64,000 nt of DNA, taken from the NCBI GenBank assembly GCA_018817385.1, contig JAHIUA010000021.1:1-64000 (forward strand), read 5' to 3'. The notes beneath the pieces were generated by a model, which ran no database searches, was not told the origin of the DNA, and worked only from the letters and a program-made list of their open reading frames with translations. This DNA is from Pseudomonadota bacterium (GTDB lineage: Bacteria; Desulfobacterota; Desulfobulbia; Desulfobulbales; Desulfocapsaceae). The position numbers and the translations under genes are program-made. How positions within the stretch are numbered: the first letter of the stretch is position 1; every line of letters begins with the position of its first letter. Shown here one piece after another: positions 36,239-45,662 of the stretch.

Positions 36239-36820
36239 TTATTTCTTGAGTTGCAGATATTCATTCTTTAACTCTTTTCCACTCATCAGGCCATCGATCC
36301 GAACCCAGGTCTTTTCTTTTGGAGAGCGGAGAAAAATGAGTGGCCGGTGTCCCATCTTGTCAGGGACAAAGGCATCAAAGGCGCGCATGGCCACGTTGAT
36401 GTCGCCGATGCTCCCTGTGAGGAAGTCCCATCCTGGTTGGGCATTATAACGTTGGAGGTATGCTTTCATGACCTCAGGGGTGTCGTACTCAGGGTCGATG
36501 GAGATGGAGACCAGTCGCAGATTGGCAGCCTCTGCACCCAACTGATCCTGGAGGTTGGTATAGCCGATGGAAAGAATCGGGCAGATGGTGGTGCAGGTGG
36601 CAAAGATGAATTCAAGGATGACTGGTTGTTCCGTGTCCAGGTATTTGACCAGGGGAACGCGTTCTCCATCCTGATTGATGAGGGTGATATCTGGGATTTT
36701 GTACTCCTCCACTGTCCTGTTGTAGCGAGGTTTGGCCATGGCCTGGGTAACATTGAGGGTAAGGAGGAGAAAAAAGGAAATGACGGAGAGCGAGAAGGGT
36801 GTATTTCTTATAATGGTCAC
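36239..36820 (-). CDS. SCO1/SenC copper chaperone-thioredoxin
   Basis: A 193-residue exported protein with a signal peptide (FSLSVISFFLLLTLNV to TQAMA). The thioredoxin-like SCO fold carries the copper-binding pair CTTIC within FIFATCTTICPIL and the distal His in MGHRPLIFL. Such proteins deliver Cu(I) to or reduce cysteines of CuA sites. The GTG at 36820 is preferred, with AGAGG upstream and an immediate signal peptide; earlier in-frame ATGs lie in non-protein-like sequence. It is the last gene of the leftward copper cluster. Confidence 0.82.
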   Translation of the reverse strand: MTIIRNTPFSLSVISFFLLLTLNVTQAMAKPRYNRTVEEYKIPDITLINQDGERVPLVKYLDTEQPVILEFIFATCTTICPILSIGYTNLQDQLGAEAANLRLVSISIDPEYDTPEVMKAYLQRYNAQPGWDFLTGSIGDINVAMRAFDAFVPDKMGHRPLIFLRSPKEKTWVRIDGLMSGKELKNEYLQLKK

Positions 36821-36870
36821 AGGAAGCCTCTTGGTTGAATAGATGTTGTTCTCTATATGGATCATAAGGA

Positions 36871-37878
36871 TCAGTAGGCGAAGAGCCGAAAGTTGCCGGA
36901 AAATATGGGCCAGGTGGATATGGTCAGGAAGAGAGAAAAAAAGAGGAAGGCCTGGATAAGCCAACGTCTCTCTCTTTTGTTGATTTCCCGCTCAAGGCTC
37001 TCTGCTTTTGGTAATAACAGAGAGAGTCCGGGGACGAGACCAAATAGTATCCCGGCAAATAGGCCGATATAGAGTGGATATCCGATAAAGTAGTAATTCT
37101 TTTGGATCATGTCAAAGGGGCAGTGGTGGGAGGGTATCTGGTAGATGTAAAGTGAAATAAACGAAACAATAGAGGCCAGAGAAAGAGGAAGGAGAAACAG
37201 GGACTGGACGAGCAGGATAATACGAAGAAACCAGGAATGATAGGTCAGGCAGAGAAGGATGGTTCCCAGGTAACTGACTGCTGTGCTGTAAAAAAACCAC
37301 ATGGTCTTGCCAGGAGCAAGGGCTGCCAGTTCGCTGGCCACATTTGTCGAACCGGCCCCGAACAGAGAGCCACAGCAGGAGGTAATCTTTTGCGGCTGGA
37401 GACCTGAAAAATAGGAAATCTGGAGGAGGAGGTCGACACCAAAGAGGAGGAAGAGTACCGACAGGGCCGCGTATTTGTACCTGACCAGGGGGGTATCTTC
37501 GCAGGTTTGGTCGAGGCTGTTGACGATAATCCAGAGGGAGGCAGCAAAAAAGATGACTCCCTTGGAGAGCAGGGCAAGCCAGCCGATGGGGTTGGCATTC
37601 AGGGTTCCGGTGCCACACATGGCCCCGACAAAGAGGGGGTGGATGTCGTCGATGGTATAGAGAAAGAGGAGGCCGGAAAAGAGGTGGAATCCCAAAATCA
37701 TACCGACAATGGTTGAAATCAGGTAGGTCTTTCGCTCGAGGAGGAGCTGCTCCTCAGAACTGGAGGTGGAGTCCCAGTGAGCCATGATGATCAGGCCCAG
37801 GGCAGAGGCGTAGAAGAGCAGGATGAGGGAAATCGTCGAGCCGAGGATGAGGGCCAGAATCCCAGGGTGCAGCATCAT
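36871..37878 (-). CDS. Polytopic membrane protein of the copper cluster
   Basis: A 335-residue protein with about eight transmembrane helices, several with Cys residues near membrane faces (GAMCGTGTLNAN, ITSCCGSLFG, HHCPFDM). I do not recognise a family with certainty. Conserved position between a MacB-like ABC transporter and SCO suggests a role in metal handling or assembly of a cuproenzyme. The start ATG overlaps the stop of the ATPase gene (ATGA), so translation is coupled. Confidence 0.7.
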   Translation of the reverse strand: MMLHPGILALILGSTISLILLFYASALGLIIMAHWDSTSSSEEQLLLERKTYLISTIVGMILGFHLFSGLLFLYTIDDIHPLFVGAMCGTGTLNANPIGWLALLSKGVIFFAASLWIIVNSLDQTCEDTPLVRYKYAALSVLFLLFGVDLLLQISYFSGLQPQKITSCCGSLFGAGSTNVASELAALAPGKTMWFFYSTAVSYLGTILLCLTYHSWFLRIILLVQSLFLLPLSLASIVSFISLYIYQIPSHHCPFDMIQKNYYFIGYPLYIGLFAGILFGLVPGLSLLLPKAESLEREINKRERRWLIQAFLFFSLFLTISTWPIFSGNFRLFAY

Positions 37879-38567
37879 CCTGTTGCACCGCCAATGATTC
37901 GACCATCCCGCATGCGGACAATCCGGTCAATGAGTCTGTGGCTGGAGACAAAGGGGTCGTGGGTGGCAAGTACCACTGTCTTCCCTTCACGGTTGAGCTC
38001 GGAGAGGATTTCAAGCAATTCTCCAGCAAGGGAACTGTCCAGGTGAGCTGTGGGTTCATCGGCAATAATGATTTGTGGTCGGTTGATCAGGGCCCTGGCA
38101 ATGGCGACTCGTTGTTGCTCACCTCCGGATAAGGCAGAGACCTTCAGGCGGGCCTTGGTGGAGATATCGAGTCTGGTCAGGATTTCTTCTGCCCGCCTGT
38201 TCATCTCGGCGATGGGTATTGCGCTTGGATAGAGGGGAAGCTGGATGTTTTCGAGTACACTGATATCTCTGATCAGGTTGAGCTGCTGAAAGATAAAACC
38301 AAATGTCTGCCTGCGGATGTCAGCAAGAAAACGCTCTGGCAACCTGGAGACCTCTTTGTCCAGAATAGAGACAGTCCCGGAAGTGGGACGAGCCATACCT
38401 CCTATAAGGCTGAGGAGGGTCGTTTTACCGGAACCGCTGGCACCGTTGAGAGCAAGGGCCTCTCCCTGAGATATGGTCAGAGACACATCTGCAAGTGCCC
38501 TGACCTCGTCCGCTCTGTGCCGATTATAATATTTGTTGACCTGTTGCGTCTTGATGATCGGAGGCAT
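37875..38567 (-). CDS. ABC transporter ATP-binding protein (LolD/MacB type)
   Basis: A 230-residue ATPase with Walker A NGASGSGKTTLL (about 41-52), Q-loop FGFIFQQLNLI, signature SALSGGEQQRVAIARAL, Walker B IIIADEPTAHLD and switch His in ATHD. It pairs with the FtsX-like permease encoded just upstream. Such pairs do mechanotransmission or lipoprotein/protein export rather than solute import. Context suggests assistance to NosL/SCO copper delivery. Confidence 0.92.
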   Translation of the reverse strand: MPPIIKTQQVNKYYNRHRADEVRALADVSLTISQGEALALNGASGSGKTTLLSLIGGMARPTSGTVSILDKEVSRLPERFLADIRRQTFGFIFQQLNLIRDISVLENIQLPLYPSAIPIAEMNRRAEEILTRLDISTKARLKVSALSGGEQQRVAIARALINRPQIIIADEPTAHLDSSLAGELLEILSELNREGKTVVLATHDPFVSSHRLIDRIVRMRDGRIIGGATG

Positions 38568-38570
38568 CTT

Positions 38571-39731
38571 TCACCACCCTCTCATGATGCTTTCGGGGTC
38601 AGTGATCGCACTTTTCCATGCTGGGAGAACAGTGCTGGCCATATAGGGAACAATGGTCAGAAATGCCAGAGCGAAAATTTGATACATATCGATGTAGGGG
38701 GCGAGCTGGAGAGGGGGGAAGAGGACTGACCAGCCTTTGAGTACCGGGACGAGGAGCGGCGCTCCCAGGAGGAACACATGAATATAGGCCACAGATATTC
38801 CCAGGAGAAAGGAGGTGATCGAGATGACGGATCCTTCGCTGAGCTTGAGGGTCAAGATGTCGCTGGTGTCCCAGCCAATGGCTTTGAGTATGCCGATTTC
38901 CCGTTTTTCTTCGCCGCTGATGCCGGTGGCCTTGTCCCAGGCCAGGATGGAAAAGGCGATCAGGGATGAGGCAAAAATGGTGAGCATCATCCCGCTTCGC
39001 CAGTTGAAGACCGACTCGTAGGTGTGGAGGATTTCATTGATGGTGACTGGGCGTGTATCGGGGAACAGTCGTTTTATTTTCTCAGCCACAAGCGGTATCT
39101 CTCTGGGATTGAAGACCTCCACTGTTATGTCCGTTGCCAGGCCGGCAGGCATAGCGAAAAATCCTTGCAGGTCTTTTTCGGTGAAGAGAATAAGATCGTT
39201 GGTCCATAAGTTTGAGCGGGCCTTGAACATTCCGTTTATTTCGCAGCTGTATCCGACCCCGGTGCTGTTTATCAACAACAGTTCGTCGCCGATTTCAGCG
39301 TTCTGGGCCTTAGCCACCCCCTGTCCGACTGTACATTCACCGTTTGCTGCCACCATTCTCCCCTCGACCATCTCAAGGGACGGCAGGTCCTGGTGGACAG
39401 CGAGTATGGTGTAGTTGGTCTGGTAGAGGCTGTCATAGTAATACCCCCACAATCTTGGGTTGACGCGGCCCACCCCGGGGAGCTTGGCAATGTCTTGTGC
39501 GTAGTGTACTGGGATCGGGTCGTGGCGGCCGCCTGCCAGTCGTTGCACGACAATGTCGGGACCATCTACCAGGACGTTTATGGCGATCTCTTTCAGCGAG
39601 TGGGTCAGGAGAAGGATGGAGGCAAGGGCTGCAATGGTAAATGAATAAATGATAATGATGGAAAAGTTCTTGAACTTCCTTCGGGCCAGTGAGCACAAAC
39701 TATACTCAAGGATCTTCAGCAAGCGAGTCAT
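38571..39731 (-). CDS. ABC transporter permease (FtsX/MacB type)
   Basis: The 386-residue permease has an N-terminal transmembrane helix (about 22-42), a large periplasmic MacB-PCD-like domain (about 50-255), and three C-terminal helices in the FtsX domain, including the EEKREIGILKAIGWDTSDI block typical of the family. It is separated from its ATPase gene by 3 bases and overlaps the small upstream gene by 4 bases. Confidence 0.9.
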   Translation of the reverse strand: MTRLLKILEYSLCSLARRKFKNFSIIIIYSFTIAALASILLLTHSLKEIAINVLVDGPDIVVQRLAGGRHDPIPVHYAQDIAKLPGVGRVNPRLWGYYYDSLYQTNYTILAVHQDLPSLEMVEGRMVAANGECTVGQGVAKAQNAEIGDELLLINSTGVGYSCEINGMFKARSNLWTNDLILFTEKDLQGFFAMPAGLATDITVEVFNPREIPLVAEKIKRLFPDTRPVTINEILHTYESVFNWRSGMMLTIFASSLIAFSILAWDKATGISGEEKREIGILKAIGWDTSDILTLKLSEGSVISITSFLLGISVAYIHVFLLGAPLLVPVLKGWSVLFPPLQLAPYIDMYQIFALAFLTIVPYMASTVLPAWKSAITDPESIMRGW

Positions 39732-40063
39732 CTGCTGCCCCCGAGAGGGCGTTTGCGAACGCGAAGGGTGGTGGATACGGCGGGCAGGCGGGGGGCAATG
39801 ATGGATCCCGCAGGGAAGTGTTCAAAGGAGGCTGGGGCATCCTGAAAAGGGGAAAAAAAATCTGCCAGGGCTGGATGCCTGGTGTAGCGGGCCTCGGTCC
39901 AGAGGGCCAGGTCGGTAAGGGCCAGGCGGGCGACAAGGTCTTGGTTTGCTGCAAGCTCCTGGGTTATCCAGACCTGTTTCCCCTGTTGGCTGTGCAGGGC
40001 GAGAATGGCCAGGACGACGAGGAGGAAGGCGATGCAACTGAGAAAAAGGCGTGTCCGTATCAT
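39728..40063 (-). CDS. Small membrane-anchored hypothetical protein
   Basis: A 111-residue protein with one N-terminal transmembrane segment (FLSCIAFLLVVLAILAL) and a short exported domain (DLALWTEARYTRHPALADFF) rich in aromatic residues and His. It is coupled by ATGA overlap to the permease. The start at 40063 is chosen because it begins the hydrophobic segment directly; the longer upstream frame is antisense-like. No family recognised. It is probably an accessory of the ABC pair. Confidence 0.6.
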   Translation of the reverse strand: MIRTRLFLSCIAFLLVVLAILALHSQQGKQVWITQELAANQDLVARLALTDLALWTEARYTRHPALADFFSPFQDAPASFEHFPAGSIIAPRLPAVSTTLRVRKRPLGGSR

Positions 40064-40333
40064 TTGCTGAGAGATTCTTGATCCTCTATGATCTGAGTGG
40101 ATTGTCTGATTTTCGTAATTATTCAGGGGTATTTGTTTCGCAGAACCATAGCTTCTTGTAATTGCGACGATTGTAAGCTGAGCGGACAAAAAGCAATACC
40201 CTGCTGGAACTGGCTCATGTTGTTTCTCCCTGCCTTCTCGGTGCACAACATGAGGGGAGGCGTTGCAGCAGCTGATGAGGCAATAGTAGAGCAGATGAAG
40301 GGCTTTCGCTCTCCCTGCTTGGCCATGACTCTG

Positions 40334-40885
40334 TTATTTGTTGCCGGGGAGCATGTCGCTTGTGACCTGATCGAAGGTGAGCAGGGCCTGACCTTTGTGA
40401 TCGCGTTTAAAGGTCTCGGCAGCTTCCCTGGTGTGTATGGGGATCAGCTCTTTTCCCATCGGACCGTAGACATCGCTTCCAGTGACAAAGAACAGCTTCT
40501 CTGCCTGTCGCATTTTTGTCGAATAATATTCGGTGACATAGATGCCGTTAATATTTGTTTTACTGCGAGCAGAACTGTCTTCAGGCAGACTCAGGTAGAA
40601 GTGGAACATGTCTTTGGGACCGTCAAAGAATTCTCGGGAGCCGTCGCTGAATTCAATTTGAGCCAACCAGTGGGGGTAGGGAGCGACAAACATTCCACAG
40701 ATCGGACAGCGGTCGCGGGGCTCAGGCTTGACCGGTTCTGCTGCCAGGGGGAGAGAGTAGGAAAGAAAAAGAAGAAGGATGGCCAGGGGCAACAGAAAGC
40801 CAGTTTTGTTAAGGTCTTGGTGCAAGATGGTGTACTCCTGCTTCTCGTTTTGTTTCAGGTGTTGAGCGTCTTGAGCAATCGTCAT
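40334..40885 (-). CDS. nosL: NosL-family copper-binding protein 2
   Basis: A 183-residue protein with a hydrophobic segment (FLLPLAILLLFLSYSLPLAA) that may be a signal peptide or anchor, then the NosL motif DRCPICGMFVAPYPHW with the Cu(I)-binding CxxCGM set. The C-terminal part has DVYGPMGKELIP and the TFDQV ending seen in NosL. No lipobox Cys is evident at the cleavage site. NosL delivers copper to nitrous oxide reductase in denitrifiers, but no nosZ is in this window. It starts two bases after the other nosL. Confidence 0.85.
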   Translation of the reverse strand: MTIAQDAQHLKQNEKQEYTILHQDLNKTGFLLPLAILLLFLSYSLPLAAEPVKPEPRDRCPICGMFVAPYPHWLAQIEFSDGSREFFDGPKDMFHFYLSLPEDSSARSKTNINGIYVTEYYSTKMRQAEKLFFVTGSDVYGPMGKELIPIHTREAAETFKRDHKGQALLTFDQVTSDMLPGNK

Positions 40886-40887
40886 GG

Positions 40888-41424
40888 TTAATGGTCATGG
40901 GTGGGGGTCATGTTCGAGTGTTCCATCGTCTCCATTTTTTTGTTTTGTCGCTTCCGGCGAATGCTCTTGCTGTCGCTGTCCATGTCTGCATAGCTTGCCT
41001 TCATTGCCTCATCAAAGGTGACAATGTTTCCGCCGTGGGTGGCGACAAAGGCAGCAGCAGCTGCATCACTGCTAAATGCCCATTTTGGCCGTGATGACAT
41101 GACCCCTTTCCTGTCGCCACCCAGGATCCAGATGGCACCTTCGGCAGCAATGAGCTCTTTCGTGTCGTAGTCTCCAACTTTGATGGCGGCAGGAGTGGCA
41201 TTGATCTTCTGGGCGAGGTCGATGGCGGTACAGTGGATGGAGCAAGTGGGGACGGTGCTGCCGTCATCGTATTCAATCAGCATTCTGCTGTGGGCAAACT
41301 TGTGACGATCCATGCCGCAGTACTGGCAGGCAGGGTAGATAAGAGTGTCCTTTGCTTGTTCGGCAGAGAGTGGGCTGGAGAAAAAAAATGTCCCCATCAG
41401 GAGAAGAAAAATAATTGATTTCAT
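40888..41424 (-). CDS. nosL: NosL-family copper-binding protein 1
   Basis: A 178-residue protein, the first gene of the copper cluster. It has a signal peptide (FLLLMGTFFFSSPLSA), the motif ACQYCGMDRHKFAHSRM, SIHCTAIDLAQK, and the C-terminal GGNIVTFDEAM. The tail is His/Met-rich (MEHSNMTPTHDH), a likely extra copper-binding site. The ATG at 41424 follows AAGGAGCCCGCCA. Two different NosL paralogues in tandem may hand copper from one to the other. Confidence 0.87.
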   Translation of the reverse strand: MKSIIFLLLMGTFFFSSPLSAEQAKDTLIYPACQYCGMDRHKFAHSRMLIEYDDGSTVPTCSIHCTAIDLAQKINATPAAIKVGDYDTKELIAAEGAIWILGGDRKGVMSSRPKWAFSSDAAAAAFVATHGGNIVTFDEAMKASYADMDSDSKSIRRKRQNKKMETMEHSNMTPTHDH

Positions 41425-41651
41425 TGGCGGGCTCCTTGGGTTGAATTTTGTAGGATAGCATAGCTGAATTAAATGGACAGGTCAAGGCCCCCCTGTTTCT
41501 GATGGGGGGACGATTGTCGGAATGGACAAGATTCTGTGAAAGGAGAAGGCGCCTGGGGAAGAGCGATGATCTTGGTGACAGGGGGGGGGCTTGTGGGCGG
41601 GAAGGGTCGCTGTAATTGTTTACGATGCGGGAAAATGATATCTATGGGAAG

Positions 41652-41697
41652 AAAAACGGCCGCCCCTGCAAGAAGGATGGGAGAAGCAGGGGCAGCC
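41652..41697 (-). terminator. Rho-independent terminator of amtB
   Basis: Read leftward, a 12-bp GC-rich stem with one wobble (41697-41686 with 41669-41658) is followed by GTTTTTC. It lies 14 bases after the amtB stop. Confidence 0.85.
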
Positions 41698-41710
41698 GAG
41701 GAGGAGCTCG

Positions 41711-43039
41711 TTAGTTGATGGTTTGAAAATCGTTATAGGCGTGGGTACCATGCTCAGTGACATCTACACCCATCAGTTCGTCTTCCTTGCTGATGCGCAG
41801 GCCAATGGTCATGTCAATTATCTTGAAGAGGATAAAGGCTACACCGAAAGACCAGACAAACGCTGCACCGATACCGATAAGCTGGGTGGTGAGGATCTTG
41901 ATCGTAGGGCCGCCCATATTGAACAGGCCTGCTGCCAGGGTGCCCCATGCACCACAGACACCGTGAACAGAGACTGCACCGACCGGATCATCAATATGCA
42001 TGCGATCGATCACCACGACGGAGATGACAACCAGAATTCCGGAGACGGCACCGATGATGGTGGCACTCGTCGGGGAGACATTGGCACATCCGGCGGTAAT
42101 ACCAACCAGTCCGGCCAGGGCACCGTTAAGACTCATACCGATATCCGGCTTTTTAAACATGAGCCAGGAGGTGAACATCGCAAAAATTGCTCCGCAGGCT
42201 GCAGAGAGGTTGGTGGTGACAAAGATCATGGCGATAGAGCTGTCACCGGTAGTGGTTGAGCCGGGGTTGAAGCCGAACCAACCCAGCCAGAGAATGAAAA
42301 CACCAATGGCGGCCATGGGGATATTATGACCGGGGATGGCTCGGACTTCTCCCTTCTTTCCATACTTCCCAAGACGCGGGCCAAGAACGATGGCACCAGC
42401 GAGTGCCGCCCAGCCGCCGATGGAGTGGACCACGGTGGAGCCGGCAAAATCGATAAAACCCATACCTTCCAGCCAGCCGCTGCCGTTCAGAAGTGATCCC
42501 CAGGCCCAGGAGCCGAAGACCGGATAGATGAAGGCGCAGACCATAAAGGAATAGACCAGGTAGCCGGTAAATTTTGTCCGCTCTGCCATGGCACCGGAGA
42601 CGATGGTTGCGGCAGTGGCGGCAAAGACACACTGGAACATCCAGAAGGCAAGGACCCATGGGTCGCTGTCAGGTCCGCCCCAACCGGAGAGAAAGAATCC
42701 ATCTGTGCCGAACCAGCCGGTCTTGTTGGTGCCGAACATAATGGCGAATCCTACGGCCCAGAAGGCCACTGAACCCATGGAAAAGTCCATGAGATTCTTC
42801 ATCATGATATTCACTGCGCTTTTTGCCCTGGTGAACCCGGACTCGACCATGGCAAATCCGGCCTGCATGAAAAAAACCAGACAGGCGGCGATGAGGGTCC
42901 AGACGTAGTTCAAGTTGGTCTGAAGAAGGTCGATGGCTTCTTTGTTGGTGGTGCTGGTGATTTCGATCACTTCCTCACCGCCGAAGGCAATGGTGGGGAT
43001 GATTAGTAGAAGGGCAAGGGCCCATGCTGTTTTTTTCAC
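41711..43039 (-). CDS. amtB: Ammonium transporter AmtB
   Basis: The 442-residue protein has an N-terminal signal-like segment and eleven predicted helices. It shows FFMQAGFAMVESGFTRAKSAVN, DFAGSTVVHSIGGWAALAGA with the conserved pore His, and the SVHGVCGAWGTLAAG twin-His segment. It takes up ammonium and is blocked by GlnK under nitrogen excess. The GTG start has AGGAGG eight bases upstream. It is co-transcribed with glnK (47-base gap), and the sigma-54 promoter upstream of glnK indicates nitrogen-limitation control. Confidence 0.96.
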   Translation of the reverse strand: MKKTAWALALLLIIPTIAFGGEEVIEITSTTNKEAIDLLQTNLNYVWTLIAACLVFFMQAGFAMVESGFTRAKSAVNIMMKNLMDFSMGSVAFWAVGFAIMFGTNKTGWFGTDGFFLSGWGGPDSDPWVLAFWMFQCVFAATAATIVSGAMAERTKFTGYLVYSFMVCAFIYPVFGSWAWGSLLNGSGWLEGMGFIDFAGSTVVHSIGGWAALAGAIVLGPRLGKYGKKGEVRAIPGHNIPMAAIGVFILWLGWFGFNPGSTTTGDSSIAMIFVTTNLSAACGAIFAMFTSWLMFKKPDIGMSLNGALAGLVGITAGCANVSPTSATIIGAVSGILVVISVVVIDRMHIDDPVGAVSVHGVCGAWGTLAAGLFNMGGPTIKILTTQLIGIGAAFVWSFGVAFILFKIIDMTIGLRISKEDELMGVDVTEHGTHAYNDFQTIN

Positions 43040-43086
43040 GAGAAAAACCTCCTGTGTCTATAGTAAATGAGTCCTGCTTTTTCTGT

Positions 43087-43446
<360 letters not shown>

Positions 43447-43479
43447 TTAGTCCTGTTTCTGTCTTGTCGTAAAGGTAAA

Positions 43480-43496
43480 AGCAAGTCATGTGCCAA
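43480..43496 (-). promoter_or_regulatory. Sigma-54 promoter of glnK-amtB
   Basis: On the minus strand TTGGCACATGACTTGCT matches the -24/-12 consensus TGGCAC-N5-TTGC exactly in spacing. It lies 55 bases upstream of the glnK ATG. An inverted pair GCACCTG/CAGGTGC (about 43624-43660) farther upstream could be an enhancer or hairpin. Confidence 0.88.
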
Positions 43497-43859
43497 CCGC
43501 GCGAGTAAGAGATTTATTTACGTAATTATATGTTTTTCCTTTATTTTGTTTTTTGGGTCTTTTCTTGGATGTAGAAAACATTACAAATATGTACCATAAG
43601 GGTTTTGTAAAATTACAATAACGTGCACCTGCCGTGCTGCCTTGCTGCGAACAGGTGCTTTGCCTGGCATTTTTTTTGAATCGATGAAAAAAGGGGGGTG
43701 AGAAAAAAAAGCCTTGAATTAAGCTGTAGATAGCAGAGAATAAGAGGAGGTGTTTGCTGGCGGAGGTGGAAGAAACAACTTGTCCGCCTTAATAATTTAA
43801 AAAAACTCGGCAGTTGAGATCTCTCCTGGCCGGATGGAAAAAATAGAGGTTTAGTAGTG

Positions 43860-44192
43860 ATGAATGATTTTTTTGCAAAGATCCTCGACTGGTTCGAGTC
43901 GACTCACCTCCAGGAACAGGTGAAAGATGTAGACGTTAGCGGGCTTTTTACCAATCCCTGGTTTCTGGTACCTTTTATTCTTGTGGTTGGTTATCTCCTC
44001 TACAAACAGGGTTGGAAAGATCTCATTGTCATATCCATATTTATTGCTGTGTGGTGGGTGAGCGGTACTGAATACATGGACACCCTGATCGTCAATGGAG
44101 AGTTGCAGATTAACAAAATTTTACCCGTACTCTTTGGCGGCGCTACCGTGCTGGGCGTTGTCATCTATATGTTTTTTGGACGGTCAGATTGA
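43860..44192 (+). CDS. Small two-helix membrane protein, unknown
   Basis: A 110-residue protein. An amphipathic N-terminus (FFAKILDWFESTHLQEQVKD) is followed by transmembrane segments at about 34-50, 56-68 and 90-105 (VLFGGATVLGVVIYMFF). The ATG at 43860 is chosen over an adjacent GTG. AGAGG lies about ten bases upstream. No family recognised. It is divergent from glnK and followed by a cyclic-nucleotide-binding protein. Confidence 0.65.
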   Translation: MNDFFAKILDWFESTHLQEQVKDVDVSGLFTNPWFLVPFILVVGYLLYKQGWKDLIVISIFIAVWWVSGTEYMDTLIVNGELQINKILPVLFGGATVLGVVIYMFFGRSD

Positions 44193-44282
44193 AGGCTGTT
44201 GTCTGAGTGAGGGCATTTTTTTTGTGATAAAAAGACGCGTGGGTTGCTGGAGAAATTTAGGAAATCAGTTCTAAGGCGCTAA

Positions 44283-45362
44283 ATGCAGTTTCGTAACGGT
44301 ATCTTCATCATTACTGAAGAAAAATATTGTCCCTTATATAATGTTGGGGAAATATTGGAGCTTGATGAGGGGGTTCTCAAGCTGCCGGCAGCCAAACCGA
44401 CATGTCTTACTCTGACGAAGGATCTTATAGAATTGGCCTCGGAAGATATTGTTTTTGAACAGTATCTCCAGGGTAGTAGACAGAAAACTAAATTTGAGTG
44501 CGGCGGTTGTACCGGTATTATCCGTTTTGAGTTTAAGAAGGAAAAAGAGTACGCCACCATTCAGATGAAGCTTCTCGCTGCTGCCGAGCGTCGGGAGAAG
44601 CTGAAATCCACTGCCCGCTTTGCAGGACTCCTCCGCACCATCGATATCTTTCAGCCTTTGTCTGATGATGATCTGCTTGATCTGGCGACCATGTTGAAAC
44701 TTGAGGATTTTAATTGGGGATTTCCTATTCTTCAGAAGGGGGAGCCGGCGTCCAATCTCTTTATTATCATTTCCGGTCGGGTAGAGGTGATGGACGAGGA
44801 TGGAGTGACCCTTGCCGAGATGGGGAGGGGTGAAGTTTTTGGTGAGATGAGTTTGTTGTCTGGGGACCGTGTCACGACAACGATCATGGCCATGGAGCCG
44901 TGTATGATAGCCAGTCTCAGTCAGAAAAATTTTCGTCATGTCCTTAATCGGTTCCCCGCCCTTCAGGTCTTTTTCTATAAACTTCTGGTGGGGAGAATCA
45001 CTGCGATTAATTTCCAAAGAGCAGAAGAGCTGACCTCTGGAATGGTTGGCCAACTGGCCGACATTCCACCCATTGAATTGTGCCAGATGATAAATTCAAA
45101 TCAGAAAACCGGTCGCCTGAAACTGGAATCCGGGCAGAGAAAGGCATACCTTCTTTTTAATGAAGGGGAACTGGTCTTTGCCTCTTGCAATGGCAAACAG
45201 GGGAAGGAGGCATTTTACGAGGCACTTGCCGTTTCTGATGGTCGATTTAAATTTGTTCATGGTCTGAGTTTCCAGGAGATGGAACTGGATGTCATCGGTG
45301 GTTTCATGGGTATGCTCATGGAAGGGATGCAACGTATAGATGATACTGCGGCCAAGGGCTAA
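44283..45362 (+). CDS. Cyclic-nucleotide-binding / DUF4388 regulatory protein
   Basis: A 359-residue cytoplasmic protein. The N-terminal 100 residues are unclassified, with a CGGC pair in KFECGGCTGIIRFEF. A cNMP-binding beta-roll follows (about 118-235), with ISGRVEVMDEDG and the GEVFGEMSLLSGDRVTTTIMA phosphate-binding cassette. The C-terminus is a DUF4388/PatA-like domain (about 255-345; GQLADIPPIELCQMINSNQK, RKAYLLFNEGELVFA). There is no DNA-binding helix-turn-helix, so it probably acts by protein contact, as such proteins do in gliding, motility or developmental pathways. Confidence 0.82.
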   Translation: MQFRNGIFIITEEKYCPLYNVGEILELDEGVLKLPAAKPTCLTLTKDLIELASEDIVFEQYLQGSRQKTKFECGGCTGIIRFEFKKEKEYATIQMKLLAAAERREKLKSTARFAGLLRTIDIFQPLSDDDLLDLATMLKLEDFNWGFPILQKGEPASNLFIIISGRVEVMDEDGVTLAEMGRGEVFGEMSLLSGDRVTTTIMAMEPCMIASLSQKNFRHVLNRFPALQVFFYKLLVGRITAINFQRAEELTSGMVGQLADIPPIELCQMINSNQKTGRLKLESGQRKAYLLFNEGELVFASCNGKQGKEAFYEALAVSDGRFKFVHGLSFQEMELDVIGGFMGMLMEGMQRIDDTAAKG

Positions 45363-45547
45363 AAGAAAGTGCTTGGAAAATCGTTTTCTTTGGCCTTGCT
45401 GCCAATCTCCAGTCTCTGCTGGCCCAAAGTGCTCTTCAGGCCTTGGATCACCCATATGAGGTAGTTTTGACGTCTGTCTTCTGCTTTACCAGCCCTCCAC
45501 GAATTTGACTTTTTGTAAGCCTCCTCTTTTCTTCCTTTCATCTCCAT
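45359..45547 (-). CDS. Possible 62-residue basic protein
   Basis: An ATG frame preceded by GGGAGAG at good distance encodes a K/R/Q-rich peptide (MEMKGRKEEAYKKSNSWRAG; ends NDFPSTFF). It lies convergent to the DUF4388 gene and overlaps its stop. There is no motif. The good ribosome-binding site is the only positive sign. Confidence 0.2.
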   Translation of the reverse strand: MEMKGRKEEAYKKSNSWRAGKAEDRRQNYLIWVIQGLKSTLGQQRLEIGSKAKENDFPSTFF

Positions 45548-45662
45548 GGCTCTCCCTGTAAGATATGATGCTGGCAAACGCTTAGCCTGGGGTTGGTCCA
45601 GCTGTTGACAGCAACCTATTGAATTGTGAAGAGAATAACACGAAAAACAAAGGAGTGCAGAG

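Noticed and set aside
40097-40891. 264-codon plus-strand open frame
   Set aside because: It lies antisense to the nosL gene, which has clear motifs and ribosome-binding site. The plus-strand translation shows no domain.
43624-43660. Classical NtrC enhancer pair upstream of glnK
   Set aside because: GCACCTG/CAGGTGC is inverted but its 20+ base spacing does not fit the usual TGCAC-N7-GTGCA site, so it is only mentioned with the promoter.
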